Shown piece by piece: positions 1-8,402 of a DNA stretch of 64,000 nt. The stretch spans positions 1 to 64,000 of the forward strand of contig JAITQA010000083.1 in assembly GCA_031289145.1 (NCBI GenBank), read 5' to 3'. Both the position numbers and the translations under genes were made by a program. The notes beneath the pieces were generated by a model. That model made no database searches and was not told where the DNA came from. It saw only the letters and a list, made by a program, of their open reading frames with translations. Position 1 is the first letter of the stretch; every line of letters begins with the position of its first letter. The DNA comes from Dysgonamonadaceae bacterium. Its GTDB lineage: Bacteria; Bacteroidota; Bacteroidia; Bacteroidales; Azobacteroidaceae.

Positions 1-2
1 AT

Positions 3-179
3 TTTGTGCAGACTAAAATCCTGTTATCTTCAATGAAAACGGATGAAATACTGGAAATATGGTTAGACGACGGCCAACCGATTAACAATGTGCCGGGCTC
101 GGTACGCAACGAAGGACATACCGTTTTAGCGCAAACGCAAAACGACGGTTTTTGGAAAGTTGTGATAAAAAAGAAATAA
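3..179 (+). CDS. TusA-family sulfur carrier domain, C-terminal part (5' end outside window)
   Basis: Frame 3 is open from the window edge to a TAA at 177-179 and gives about 58 residues. The sequence carries the pattern typical of the second half of TusA-like domains: a helix ending in MKTDEILEIWLDDGQPI, then NVPGSVRNEGH, then a closing strand. The N-terminal CPxP sulfur-carrying cysteine would lie upstream and is not visible, so activity cannot be judged. It may be a free small protein or the tail of a larger one; in Bacteroidota such domains are found near or fused to sulfite-reductase genes (inference). It sits 21 bp before the tetrapyrrole operon and is probably co-transcribed with it, which fits a sulfite-reduction and siroheme context. 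Confidence 0.7.
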   Translation, partial: FVQTKILLSSMKTDEILEIWLDDGQPINNVPGSVRNEGHTVLAQTQNDGFWKVVIKKK

Positions 180-200
180 TAAAATGTTTGTATTCAGCAA

Positions 201-2183
201 ATGATGAATGATAAAACCCTTCATGTAACGTGTCGAGACAGCGCTCTTTCGCTGTTACAGGTGAAGGAAGCGCTATCCCTTTTCCCCAGCATATCCTGTC
301 GGATTTTCCCCATTCAGTCGTTCGGCGATAAGAACAAACAGATTTCCCTGATGGAAAATATCGCTCCGGATTTTTTTACCCGCGAATTAGACCTGGCGCT
401 CATCCGGGGCGAAGCCGACATTGCCGTACACTCCGCCAAAGACCTGCCTTATCCCTTGTCTCCGGAATTAGCATTATTCGCCTTGCTGGACGCTTTCGAC
501 AAAACAGACGCCTTGGTGAGCCGGAATAAGCAGACCTTGGCACAGTTGCCTTCGGGAGCCAAGGTTGGTACCAGTTCGGCTACGCGGAAAGCGGAACTGC
601 TATCCTGTCGTCCCGATTTGGAAGTCGTAAGTGTACGGGGAACTATCGAAGAACGGATTGCGCAGGTCGACAAAGGTTTCATAGACGCCCTTATTGTTGC
701 CACTTGCGCCTTGAAGCGATTGGGATTAACCGGACGCATTGCCGAAATTCTCCCCTTCAAAACACATCCCTTGCAGGGCAACTTAGCCATTGTAGGCAGA
801 AAAGACCGGTCGGATATTAAAATGCAATTCTCCGGAGAGGACATAAGCAACCATTACGGTAAAGTACAACTCGTTGGTTTTGGTCCCGGAAACCCCGATT
901 TACTGACAATCGGCGGCGATAAGGCCTTAGCCGGGGCGGACGTCATTTTCCACGACGATTTACTCGACCGGACTTTCCTTTCCCGCTATCCGGGCGAAAA
1001 AGTGTATGTAGGCAAGCGCAAAGATATTCACCGGTTTCATCAGGACGAAATAAACGAATTGGTCTATCAGGCGGCGATATCCGGTAAAAATACGGTTCGG
1101 CTGAAAGGCGGAGACCCGATGATTTTCGCCCACGGACGCGAAGAAATTGATTTTCTGCAAAGCCGCTTCGTGGAAGTAGCAGTCATTCCGGGCGTCTCGG
1201 CCGGAAACGCATTCGCGGCATATACACATATTCCTTTAACCCACAGAGGGCTGGCTTCTTCCGTCGCTTTCACGACCGGACATTCGGATAAAAACCGCTC
1301 CGTACCCCTTGCCGATACCTTGGTTTATTACATGGGAGGCGCCAATCTATCGGCCATTGCCGGTAATTTGATGGTAGCCGGTCGGCCTGAAGATACGCCG
1401 GTCGCCCTGGCATACAATGTTTCCCTTCCCGACCAGAAAATTTGGTTTTCCACACTGAAAGAATTAAAACATTCCATTGTCAAATATCCGACCCCTATCT
1501 TGCTTGTTGTGGGAGAGGTGGTAGGATTCGAAAGTCAACAAACGGCGAATCAAAGGGTTTTGGTTACGGGAACCAACGCCGAAGAATATAAAAACGCCGG
1601 AACTGTTACGCATACGCCCCTGATTAAAATAGAAAAAATAGAAAACAACCGGACTTTGCACCACGCAATCGGGCAACTTCATGCTTATGACTGGATTATC
1701 TTTACCAGCCGTTACGGCGTCCGGTATTTTTTTGAGACTTTCAGCGAATCACAATCGGATATCCGGGGCTTGGCAAATACAAAATTGGCGTCGGTAGGAA
1801 AAACGACTTCCGCCGAACTCGGTAAATACCATGTCTATCCCGATTTGGAATCGGCTACCGGGTCGGCCAAAGGTTTGGTAGAATATTTCAGGGAAAACCG
1901 GTTGACCGGGAAAAAAATACTGCTTCCCCGCTCCGATAAAGGCTTGAAAGACCTCTCCGAAGCATTGATACGGTTGGGAAATACATTGACCGACATTCCC
2001 GTTTACCGGAACAGGGTCAATGAACAAGCCGCTGAAACCGATTTGCGCCTGTTCGGGAAAATCATTTTTACATCCCCCTCCGGCGTGGAAGCCTTTGCCG
2101 AACGATACGGAGAAATGCCCGAAGGCATACAACTGATAAGCAAAGGAGAAACAACAGCAGAAAAATTGAAAACATACTTGTAA
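201..2183 (+). CDS. HemC(partial)-CobA-HemD fusion for uroporphyrinogen III and precorrin-2 synthesis
   Basis: The protein has 660 residues and three regions. Residues about 7-205 match the first two domains of hydroxymethylbilane synthase, with the ADIAVHSAKDLP motif holding the catalytic Asp, GTSSATRK and the SVRG arginine. Residues about 220-455 are a uroporphyrinogen-III C-methyltransferase (VGFGPGNPDLL, VRLKGGDPMIFAHGRE, VIPGVSAG). Residues about 462-658 are uroporphyrinogen-III synthase. The HemC part stops where domain 3 should begin, so the cysteine that anchors the dipyrromethane cofactor in known enzymes is absent. CobA and HemD look whole. Together with hemB, hemA, hemL and sirC this defines a siroheme operon. 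The start could also be the second ATG at 204. Whether the HemC part is active is doubtful; a full-length hemC elsewhere would settle the pathway. Confidence 0.85.
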   Translation: MMNDKTLHVTCRDSALSLLQVKEALSLFPSISCRIFPIQSFGDKNKQISLMENIAPDFFTRELDLALIRGEADIAVHSAKDLPYPLSPELALFALLDAFDKTDALVSRNKQTLAQLPSGAKVGTSSATRKAELLSCRPDLEVVSVRGTIEERIAQVDKGFIDALIVATCALKRLGLTGRIAEILPFKTHPLQGNLAIVGRKDRSDIKMQFSGEDISNHYGKVQLVGFGPGNPDLLTIGGDKALAGADVIFHDDLLDRTFLSRYPGEKVYVGKRKDIHRFHQDEINELVYQAAISGKNTVRLKGGDPMIFAHGREEIDFLQSRFVEVAVIPGVSAGNAFAAYTHIPLTHRGLASSVAFTTGHSDKNRSVPLADTLVYYMGGANLSAIAGNLMVAGRPEDTPVALAYNVSLPDQKIWFSTLKELKHSIVKYPTPILLVVGEVVGFESQQTANQRVLVTGTNAEEYKNAGTVTHTPLIKIEKIENNRTLHHAIGQLHAYDWIIFTSRYGVRYFFETFSESQSDIRGLANTKLASVGKTTSAELGKYHVYPDLESATGSAKGLVEYFRENRLTGKKILLPRSDKGLKDLSEALIRLGNTLTDIPVYRNRVNEQAAETDLRLFGKIIFTSPSGVEAFAERYGEMPEGIQLISKGETTAEKLKTYL

Positions 2184-2184
2184 A

Positions 2185-3150
2185 ATGAAACGATTCAGGC
2201 CCTATCGAATTTCGCAGGAAATACGCGACAAATATGCGGATGTGCGCATTATTTCCTCCGATTTTATTTATCCGTATTTTGTCACGGAAGGAGAAAATAT
2301 TCGCGCGGAGATAGCTTCCATGGAGGGAGTTTACCGCTTGTCTGTCGACCGCTTGCTGGACGACGTCGGGGAATTGCCTCCCCTGGGAATTGATAAAATA
2401 CTTTTGTTCGGCGTGATTCCCGACAATGAAAAAGATGAATCCGGAAGCCGGGGAACATCGCCGGACAGCATTATCTGCCGGGCGGTAAAGGCAATCAAGC
2501 GACAATTTCCCGCCATCACCGTCTTTACGGATATTTGCCTGTGTGAATACACTTCTCATGGACATTGCGGCTTGTTGCACCATCAGGATGTAAACAACGA
2601 CGCCACCCTGCCGCTGCTGGCGGAGATGGCTTATCAACATGCTGTGGCCGGGGCCGATTTTGTGGCGCCTTCGGCCATGATGGACGGACAGGTCGAAGCC
2701 ATTCGAAACCGTTTGGACAAAGCGGGTCTGAGCGCCCGGATATTGGCCTATTCGGCCAAATACGCTTCGTCTTTTTACGGGCCGTTCCGGGACGCTGCCG
2801 GTTCTACGCCTTCTTTCGGCAACCGCAAAACCTACCAGATGGATTACCGTACTCACGACCAAGGCTTGGAAGAAATAGGCGCCGACATCGAAGAAGGCGC
2901 CGACTGGATTATGGTCAAGCCTGCTTTGGCCTATTTAGATATGATTCACCGTGCTTCAGTTCGCTTCCCCGATTACCCTTTGGTCGCCTATCAGGTATCC
3001 GGTGAATATTCGATGTTGAAAAATGGCGCCAAGCAAGGCTTTTTCAACGAACAACAAATTTTTCTCGAAAGTCTGACGGCCATCAAACGCGCGGGAGCAA
3101 ACCATATTATTTCCTACTATGCAAAAGACTTTCTTACCCATTTCCATTGA
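2185..3150 (+). CDS. hemB: Porphobilinogen synthase (delta-aminolevulinate dehydratase)
   Basis: Condenses two 5-aminolevulinate molecules to porphobilinogen in the cytoplasm. The 321-residue length is normal for the family. Visible signatures are the zinc-site cysteines in DICLCEYTSHGHCGLL, the lysine of YSAKYASSFYGPFRDA, and the Schiff-base lysine in WIMVKPALAYLDMI. It begins one base after the stop of the HemC-CobA-HemD gene and its 3' end overlaps sirC by 32 bp, so the genes are tightly coupled. It supplies the substrate for the fusion protein upstream. Confidence 0.96.
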   Translation: MKRFRPYRISQEIRDKYADVRIISSDFIYPYFVTEGENIRAEIASMEGVYRLSVDRLLDDVGELPPLGIDKILLFGVIPDNEKDESGSRGTSPDSIICRAVKAIKRQFPAITVFTDICLCEYTSHGHCGLLHHQDVNNDATLPLLAEMAYQHAVAGADFVAPSAMMDGQVEAIRNRLDKAGLSARILAYSAKYASSFYGPFRDAAGSTPSFGNRKTYQMDYRTHDQGLEEIGADIEEGADWIMVKPALAYLDMIHRASVRFPDYPLVAYQVSGEYSMLKNGAKQGFFNEQQIFLESLTAIKRAGANHIISYYAKDFLTHFH

Positions 3151-3580
3151 TATCACAGACAAAAAAATCCTGCTTGTCGGCGGAGGAAACGTGGCTTTTC
3201 ACAAAGCCGGTATTCTGAGTCGCTTTACGGATAAAGCCACCGTTGTTTCCCCGGAATTTCAGGAGGGCTTTGCCGGTTTGCCTTTCACGTTGAGTAAGAA
3301 AAGATATGAACCCGGCGATTTGACTGACGTTTTTTTGGTTTATATCTGTACCGGAGACGAATCGTTGAACGAACAGATAAAAGCGGATTGCGAAAAACGG
3401 GGAATATTGGCTTCCGTTTGTGATAATCCCGCCCTTTGTGATTTTGTATCACCGGCCATTTATAAAGAAGGTACTATTACCATCGCCGTAGCTTCCAATG
3501 CGGAAAATGTTCGCCAGTCCATTGATATCCGCAATCAAATCCGGACGCTGGCAGAAAATAAAATACTGATAACACAATGA
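3119..3580 (+). CDS. Precorrin-2 dehydrogenase, SirC/CysG-N type
   Basis: The 153-residue protein opens with a Rossmann motif, ILLVGGGNVAFHKAGIL, then PALCDFVSPAIYKEGTITIAVASN, which is the usual core of Met8/SirC/CysG N-terminal domains. It should oxidise precorrin-2 to sirohydrochlorin with NAD. The length corresponds to the dehydrogenase domain alone, without the C-terminal domain found in CysG or Met8. Iron insertion may be done by this protein or by a separate SirB/CbiX chelatase not seen here. It overlaps hemB by 32 bp at its start and hemA by an ATGA at its end. Its presence marks the operon as making siroheme rather than only heme. Confidence 0.9.
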   Translation: MQKTFLPISIDITDKKILLVGGGNVAFHKAGILSRFTDKATVVSPEFQEGFAGLPFTLSKKRYEPGDLTDVFLVYICTGDESLNEQIKADCEKRGILASVCDNPALCDFVSPAIYKEGTITIAVASNAENVRQSIDIRNQIRTLAENKILITQ

Positions 3581-4470
3581 TACAATGCCAACGCATCAAT
3601 AATGCCAACGCTTCTTTAGCAGAAAGAGAGCGACTTTCCGGAACACTTTTCCCGGACGACAGCCAAGCCCATGTCTTGCTGAAAACCTGCAACAGGATTG
3701 AACTGTACTGGGGCGAAGGCGATATATCAAGCGATATTATCCGTCACTTGTACCGAGTGGCTTCGGGATTGGAATCGGGTATCACCGGCGAACGGGCTAT
3801 CCAGGGACAATTAAAGAACGCTTATCTGGAAGCCTGTGAAAAGTATAAATTATCGTCCCAACTGCACAAACTTTTTCAAACCGCCATGCATACCGGCAAA
3901 CGGGTGCGAACGGAAACCCGAATTGCGGAAGGCGCCATTTCACACAGCCAGGTGACAGTCGATATCCTGAAGAAAGAAAATGTGAATTTGAAACAAAAAG
4001 TCGTCAGCATCATTGGCGTCAACAAGCTAACGGAAGACATTTTGAAATTTCTGACGGACAAACAAGCCGTCAATATTTTCCTGTCCAACCGGAATTTTGA
4101 AAAAGCCCAAACGCTTGCCCAAAAATACAAGGGAACAGCCATCCGGATGGATAATAAAAAAGATATGCTGGAATTTACCAATGTACTGATATGCGCCACG
4201 TCAGCGCCTCACACGATTATCAAAGAGGACGACATTGCTGACGAAAAAGAAATGCTCATTTTCGATTTGGCTTTTCCGCGCGACGTGGAACCGGCTTTGG
4301 CCAACCGGAAAGGCATCCGATTGTTCGACCTGGAAGACGTCGAACAATTTGCCCGGAACAATATATCCTTGCGAAACAACGAGATAAAAGAAGCCGAACA
4401 AATTATCGAAGAAGAACTCCATAAATTCAGCGAATGGTATAACTACACAAAATACAGATTGCAGGCATGA
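3577..4470 (+). CDS. hemA: Glutamyl-tRNA reductase, short form without the dimerisation domain
   Basis: Reduces glutamyl-tRNA to glutamate-1-semialdehyde with NADPH. The catalytic cysteine lies in LLKTCNRIELYW near residue 38. The substrate-domain motif RVRTETRIAEGAISHSQVTVD is present, followed by a nucleotide-binding domain (VVSIIGVNKLTEDILKFL). The protein is 297 residues against roughly 400-430 for most family members. It ends just after the spinal helix begins (EAEQIIEEELHKFSEW), so the C-terminal dimerisation domain is missing. The ATGA overlaps at both ends tie it to sirC and hemL. The stop is clean and the next gene follows directly, so I read this as a lineage-specific short form rather than recent damage. 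Confidence 0.9.
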   Translation: MIQCQRINNANASLAERERLSGTLFPDDSQAHVLLKTCNRIELYWGEGDISSDIIRHLYRVASGLESGITGERAIQGQLKNAYLEACEKYKLSSQLHKLFQTAMHTGKRVRTETRIAEGAISHSQVTVDILKKENVNLKQKVVSIIGVNKLTEDILKFLTDKQAVNIFLSNRNFEKAQTLAQKYKGTAIRMDNKKDMLEFTNVLICATSAPHTIIKEDDIADEKEMLIFDLAFPRDVEPALANRKGIRLFDLEDVEQFARNNISLRNNEIKEAEQIIEEELHKFSEWYNYTKYRLQA

Positions 4471-5738
4471 ACAGACCCCATTCCATCAAAGCATACGAGG
4501 AGGCTTTGCGCTACATTCCCGGAGGCGTAAACAGTCCGGTCAGGGCTTTACGAAGCGTCGGAGAAACGCCCTTGTTTATTCAGAAAGCCAAGGGAACTAC
4601 GCTGACCGATATCGACGGAAACCGGTTTACCGATTTTTGCCTTTCCTGGGGCGTATTCATACTCGGACATGCGCATCCTCAAGTCAATAAAGCCATCCGG
4701 AAGGCCGTTTCCCAAGGGACAAGTTACGGTATTCCTTCGCTTGGAGAAACCGGTCTGGCCAAGTTAGTCAACCAATCTTTTCCCGGCATGGAGAAAGTGC
4801 GTTTCGTCAATTCCGGAACGGAAGCGGTCATGTCTGCCGTCCGCTTGGCACGCGGTTTTACCCGACGCAATATCATTGTCAAGTTCGACGGATGCTATCA
4901 CGGTCACGCCGACCACCTGCTGGTTTCGGCCGGTTCGGGCGTAGCCGGATTGAGCGGGTCTTCGTCCGCAGGCGTTCCCGACGCTTTCACCGCTTATACG
5001 GTAAGCCTCCCTTTCAATGACACGGAAGCCGTAAATCGTTTATTTGCGGAAAAAGGCGAAGCGATTGCCGCCGTTATTGTAGAACCGGTTCCGGCCAATA
5101 TGGGCGTCGTTTTGCCGCAGGCCGGTTTTCTTGAACAACTGCGGAACATCACTGTGCAATACAAATCCCTGCTTATTTTTGACGAAGTCATCACCGGATT
5201 CCGTCTGTCGGCCGGAGGCGCACAAAAGCGCTTCGGTCTGAAACCCGATTTAACGACATTGGGTAAAATAATCGGCGGCGGGTTTCCGGCAGCCGCTTTT
5301 GGCGGACGAGCCGACATTATGTCGCTGCTGGCGCCGGACGGTCCGGTTTACCAAGCCGGAACTTTGTCGGGGAATCCCGTTGCGATGAGCGCCGGAATCG
5401 AAACCCTGCAAATCCTAAATCAGCCCGGATACTACGAAAATTTGGAAAAGACCGCTGCGAATTTTTTCGCGGAACTGACGGACGCGATTGCCGACAAAAA
5501 AATCAGACTGAATCATGCAGGAAGTCTGTTTACACTTTTCTTTACAGCAGCGGAAGTGAACAGTTTTGCTGACGCCAAGCAGGCCGACCCGGAACGCTTC
5601 AGCCGTTTTTTCAAATATATGCTGGCCCATCATTTTTATCTCTCCCCTTCACCCTTCGAAGCCAATTTCCTGTCGAGCGCCCACTCGGAAACTGAATTGG
5701 CGCGGTTTTTGAAGTTAGTGAAAAATTTTCCGGGATGA
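4467..5738 (+). CDS. hemL: Glutamate-1-semialdehyde 2,1-aminomutase
   Basis: Converts glutamate-1-semialdehyde to 5-aminolevulinate using pyridoxal phosphate. At 423 residues it has normal length. Clear motifs are IPGGVNSPVRA at the N-terminus, FVNSGTEAVMSAVRLAR, FDGCYHGHADHLLVSAGSG, LIFDEVITGFR and the PLP lysine in TTLGKIIGGGFPAAAFGG. It starts with an ATGA overlap with hemA and is the last gene of the siroheme operon. It converges with the sulfatase maturase gene across a 52-bp gap. Confidence 0.96.
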   Translation: MNRPHSIKAYEEALRYIPGGVNSPVRALRSVGETPLFIQKAKGTTLTDIDGNRFTDFCLSWGVFILGHAHPQVNKAIRKAVSQGTSYGIPSLGETGLAKLVNQSFPGMEKVRFVNSGTEAVMSAVRLARGFTRRNIIVKFDGCYHGHADHLLVSAGSGVAGLSGSSSAGVPDAFTAYTVSLPFNDTEAVNRLFAEKGEAIAAVIVEPVPANMGVVLPQAGFLEQLRNITVQYKSLLIFDEVITGFRLSAGGAQKRFGLKPDLTTLGKIIGGGFPAAAFGGRADIMSLLAPDGPVYQAGTLSGNPVAMSAGIETLQILNQPGYYENLEKTAANFFAELTDAIADKKIRLNHAGSLFTLFFTAAEVNSFADAKQADPERFSRFFKYMLAHHFYLSPSPFEANFLSSAHSETELARFLKLVKNFPG

Positions 5739-5758
5739 TTTTGTGAAAACGACAAAAT
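5738..5758. terminator. Possible weak terminator hairpin between convergent operons
   Basis: ATTTTGT at 5738-5744 and ACAAAAT at 5752-5758 form a 7-bp inverted repeat with a 7-nt loop directly at the hemL stop codon. It lies between convergent genes, where a bidirectional terminator is expected. The stem is AT-rich and there is no clear T run, so this is only a candidate. Confidence 0.3.
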
Positions 5759-5790
5759 ATAATTTACTTAACACAAAAGCATACGGTTAC

Positions 5791-6957
5791 TTAACTCTTT
5801 TGATACATGATATTAGCAGGCGGACGTTGATTTATCAGCTCATTTTTCATAAAATCCATAGAGGGAGCCACATGTTTGAAAAATTTATAATAACCCTCGC
5901 ATAAATAATTGAGGCCTGATTCGCCGTCAGCCGTAGGGAGTATCCGGTTTTTAGGGCATTCGCCATTGCAGGCAAAAAGATATTCACAATTCCGGCATTG
6001 TTGAGGAAGCGTATCGTATTTATCTGTTCCAAACTTTAATTGTCTCTCCGAATACATCATTCCGGTTAAAGTCCGGTTTTTAATATTTCCCAATTTATAT
6101 TCAGGATAAACGAAGTGATCGCAACTATACAAGTCTCCATTAAATTCCAATACCCCGGCATGTCCGCAGGTTTTAGCTAAGGTACAAACACCGGGAGATT
6201 GTCCCACCCAATTAGCCAGCGTAGCATCAAAATACTGAATATAGTATGTACCCACATCTTTCTTCACCCATTCATCGAAAATGGCGATGAGGAAATCGCC
6301 CCATTTTCCGGAAGGGACATTCCATGAAGCAGGTTTCCCATGGATGGTTTCTACGATAGGTGCAAATTGAATATAACGGCAATCCATACTTTTGAAAAAG
6401 CGGTAAAACTCCAGGGGATAATCCACATTATAATCGTTCACCACAGCCATGACATTAAACGCTACCCCGTGTTTTTTTAGAAGAGAAATGCCTTTCATCA
6501 CCCGGAGAAAAGAGGGACGTCCCTCCCGGTCGCGGCGGTAAACATCATGGCAATGTTGAGGACCATCAATCGAAATTCCGATCAGGAAATTGTTTTCCTT
6601 AAAAAAACGGCACCATTCGTCGGTGAGTAACGTTCCGTTCGTTTGAAGGACGTTATCAATGGGACGGCCTCTGCCGTATATCCGTTGCAACTCAAGCGCT
6701 TTCTTATAAAAAGAAATATTGCGCATCAAAGTTTCACCTCCATGCCAGGTAAAAAGAATTTCGGAAGTCGTATGGCTTTCGAGGTATTGTCTGATAAAAT
6801 CTTCCAGAAGCTCTTTTGACAACAGATAATTATCTGCGGCGGGATACAAATCTTTTTTATCTAAGTAATAACAGTATTTACATCTCAAGTTGCAGACAGC
6901 GCCTACCGGTTTAAGCATTACATAGATGGGATGTGCAAAAGGGGCTATAAAGTTCAT
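5791..6957 (-). CDS. Anaerobic sulfatase-maturating enzyme (radical SAM/SPASM)
   Basis: Oxidises the active-site Cys or Ser of type I sulfatases to formylglycine using S-adenosylmethionine and iron-sulfur clusters. Near residue 22 is the radical-SAM CxxxCxxC motif (CNLRCKYCYY). Then follow FTWHGGETLM, NVLQTNGTLL and ISIDGPQHCHDVYR, all typical of anSME proteins. The C-terminal half has the SPASM cysteines (CTLAKTCG, YSCDHF, CRNCEYLFACNGECPKNR). The 388-residue length fits. It lies 12 bp after the cysH stub in the sulfur operon, not beside the sulfatases, so its expression may follow sulfur status. The two intact sulfatases in this window (27.3 and 33 kb) are serine-type and are its likely clients. 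Confidence 0.93.
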   Translation of the reverse strand: MNFIAPFAHPIYVMLKPVGAVCNLRCKYCYYLDKKDLYPAADNYLLSKELLEDFIRQYLESHTTSEILFTWHGGETLMRNISFYKKALELQRIYGRGRPIDNVLQTNGTLLTDEWCRFFKENNFLIGISIDGPQHCHDVYRRDREGRPSFLRVMKGISLLKKHGVAFNVMAVVNDYNVDYPLEFYRFFKSMDCRYIQFAPIVETIHGKPASWNVPSGKWGDFLIAIFDEWVKKDVGTYYIQYFDATLANWVGQSPGVCTLAKTCGHAGVLEFNGDLYSCDHFVYPEYKLGNIKNRTLTGMMYSERQLKFGTDKYDTLPQQCRNCEYLFACNGECPKNRILPTADGESGLNYLCEGYYKFFKHVAPSMDFMKNELINQRPPANIMYQKS

Positions 6958-6969
6958 ATAATTAGGAAA

Positions 6970-7134
6970 TTATCTTTTGTGTAATCCACATTCTTTGTGT
7001 TCGGGATTTTCCCACCACCACCGTCCGGCGCGAATATCTTCGCCGTCTTCGACGGCTCGCGTACACGGTTGGCAGCCAATGCTGGGAAAACCTTTGTCAT
7101 GCAGTTTGTTGTATGGTATCTGATTGGCTTTCAT
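6970..7134 (-). pseudogene. cysH: C-terminal stub of CysH (APS/PAPS reductase), 54 codons
   Basis: The short frame starts at an ATG that overlaps the cysN stop as ATGA (7131-7134) and ends at TAA (6970-6972). Its product matches only the last quarter of assimilatory adenylyl-sulfate reductases: KANQIPYNKLHDKGFPSIGC, the CxxC pair in GCQPCTRA, RAGRWWWENPEHKECGLH and the catalytic cysteine of the ECGLH motif. The PP-loop nucleotide-binding domain and the first cysteine pair, about 170-190 residues in family members, are absent. Homology begins almost exactly at the end of cysN, which points to a deletion that fused the cysH 3' end to cysN. Translation as a small protein is possible because of the coupled start, but reductase activity is not expected. 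Confidence 0.8.
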
Positions 7135-8393
7135 ATACTTACAATCATTCCTGCGCCCACCGTCTCAAAGCTTCCTTCATCAATGATAACCAGACTGCCG
7201 GTAATACGGTTTTGCTCGTAGAGATTGTATTTCAGCGGCTTGGAAGTTTTGATGGCAATGTGCGCTATATCATTCATTTTTATTGTTTTATCGTCGATAT
7301 TATTTTCGAGGGTGTTCATGTTCACTTTGTAGTAAACTTCTTTGACAATGCCGAATACTTCATCGGTGGTATGCCTGATAATATATTTGGCTCCGATGTT
7401 TAACGGGCGATGATTCAGCCAGCATACCAATAGCGAAATCGTTGTATCCTGACGGGGTAATTCATCACTTTTGACAATCATATCGCCACGGCTGATATCT
7501 ACATTGTCTTCCAATCGGATCGCCACGGATTGAGGAGCCGATGCTTCGCTCAGGGCTTGATTGGTTTCATCAATCGCCTTAATCGTTGACTCGGTGAAAG
7601 AAGGCAAAATAGTTACCCGGTCGCCCACTTTATACGTTCCCGAAGCAATACGACCGGCATAGGCGCGGTAATCGTGAAAACGGTCATTTTGCGGACGAAT
7701 AACATATTGTACAGGGAAACGCGCCGGATGTTTATCTTCTCCTTTTGGCGGCAAGGTTTCCAGAAGATACAACAAGGTGTCTCCTGTGTACCAGGGCGTT
7801 TTGGAAGATCGATCCACTACATTATCTCCGTCGCGAGCCGATATGGGCAAGTAAAAGACTTTTTTCAGGTTTAGTTTTTTAGCAATTTCCCGGTATTCTT
7901 TTTTTATCCTGTTGAAGACTTCTTCCGAAAAATCGACCAAATCCATTTTGTTAACGGCTAAAATCACGTGGGGCAATTGCAATAAAGAAGCGATGTAAGA
8001 ATGTCGCTTGGTTTGCTCAATGATTCCGTTGCGGGCGTCTACCAGAATGATCGCCGCATCGGCAGTAGAAGCTCCTGTTACCATGTTGCGAGTATATTCG
8101 ATATGACCGGGCGTATCGGCGATGATAAACTTACGCTTGGGTGTTGCAAAATAACGGTAAGCGACATCAATCGTGATGCCTTGTTCCCGTTCGGCCCGCA
8201 GTCCGTCGGTAAGAAGAGCCAGATTTACCTCTTCATTACCCAAACGTTCACTGGCCGCTTTCACGGCTTCTAATTGGTCTTCGAAAATTGATTTACTATC
8301 ATAAAGTAAACGGCCGATCAACGTACTTTTCCCGTCGTCGACACTTCCTGCTGTGGTGAAGCGTAATAGCTCCATATCTAAATATCCGTTCAT
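7131..8393 (-). CDS. cysN: Sulfate adenylyltransferase subunit 1 (GTPase)
   Basis: GTP-driven subunit of ATP sulfurylase, which activates sulfate to APS. The N-terminal translational-GTPase domain shows GSVDDGKSTLIGRLL (P loop), DVAYRYF, DTPGHIEY, VNKMD and the switch motif REQGITIDVA. Beta-barrel domains follow and end in GSLVIIDEGSFETVGAGMIV, a normal CysN terminus. At 420 residues it looks intact, unlike its neighbours cysD upstream and cysH downstream. It follows cysD after 9 bp. It needs a working CysD, which this window does not provide. Confidence 0.95.
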   Translation of the reverse strand: MNGYLDMELLRFTTAGSVDDGKSTLIGRLLYDSKSIFEDQLEAVKAASERLGNEEVNLALLTDGLRAEREQGITIDVAYRYFATPKRKFIIADTPGHIEYTRNMVTGASTADAAIILVDARNGIIEQTKRHSYIASLLQLPHVILAVNKMDLVDFSEEVFNRIKKEYREIAKKLNLKKVFYLPISARDGDNVVDRSSKTPWYTGDTLLYLLETLPPKGEDKHPARFPVQYVIRPQNDRFHDYRAYAGRIASGTYKVGDRVTILPSFTESTIKAIDETNQALSEASAPQSVAIRLEDNVDISRGDMIVKSDELPRQDTTISLLVCWLNHRPLNIGAKYIIRHTTDEVFGIVKEVYYKVNMNTLENNIDDKTIKMNDIAHIAIKTSKPLKYNLYEQNRITGSLVIIDEGSFETVGAGMIVSI

Positions 8394-8402
8394 AATTAAA
8401 AA

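Noticed and set aside
2068..2862. A 264-residue open frame on the - strand.
   Set aside because: It lies opposite the clear hemD and hemB coding sequences, has no domain pattern, and is a shadow of their codon usage. The same applies to long antisense frames at 51605-52099 and 54419-54958.
5791..6957. The radical SAM/SPASM protein as the modifying enzyme of the GG-leader peptide.
   Set aside because: Its motifs match sulfatase maturases closely, it is 51 kb away, and serine-type sulfatases in the window explain it.
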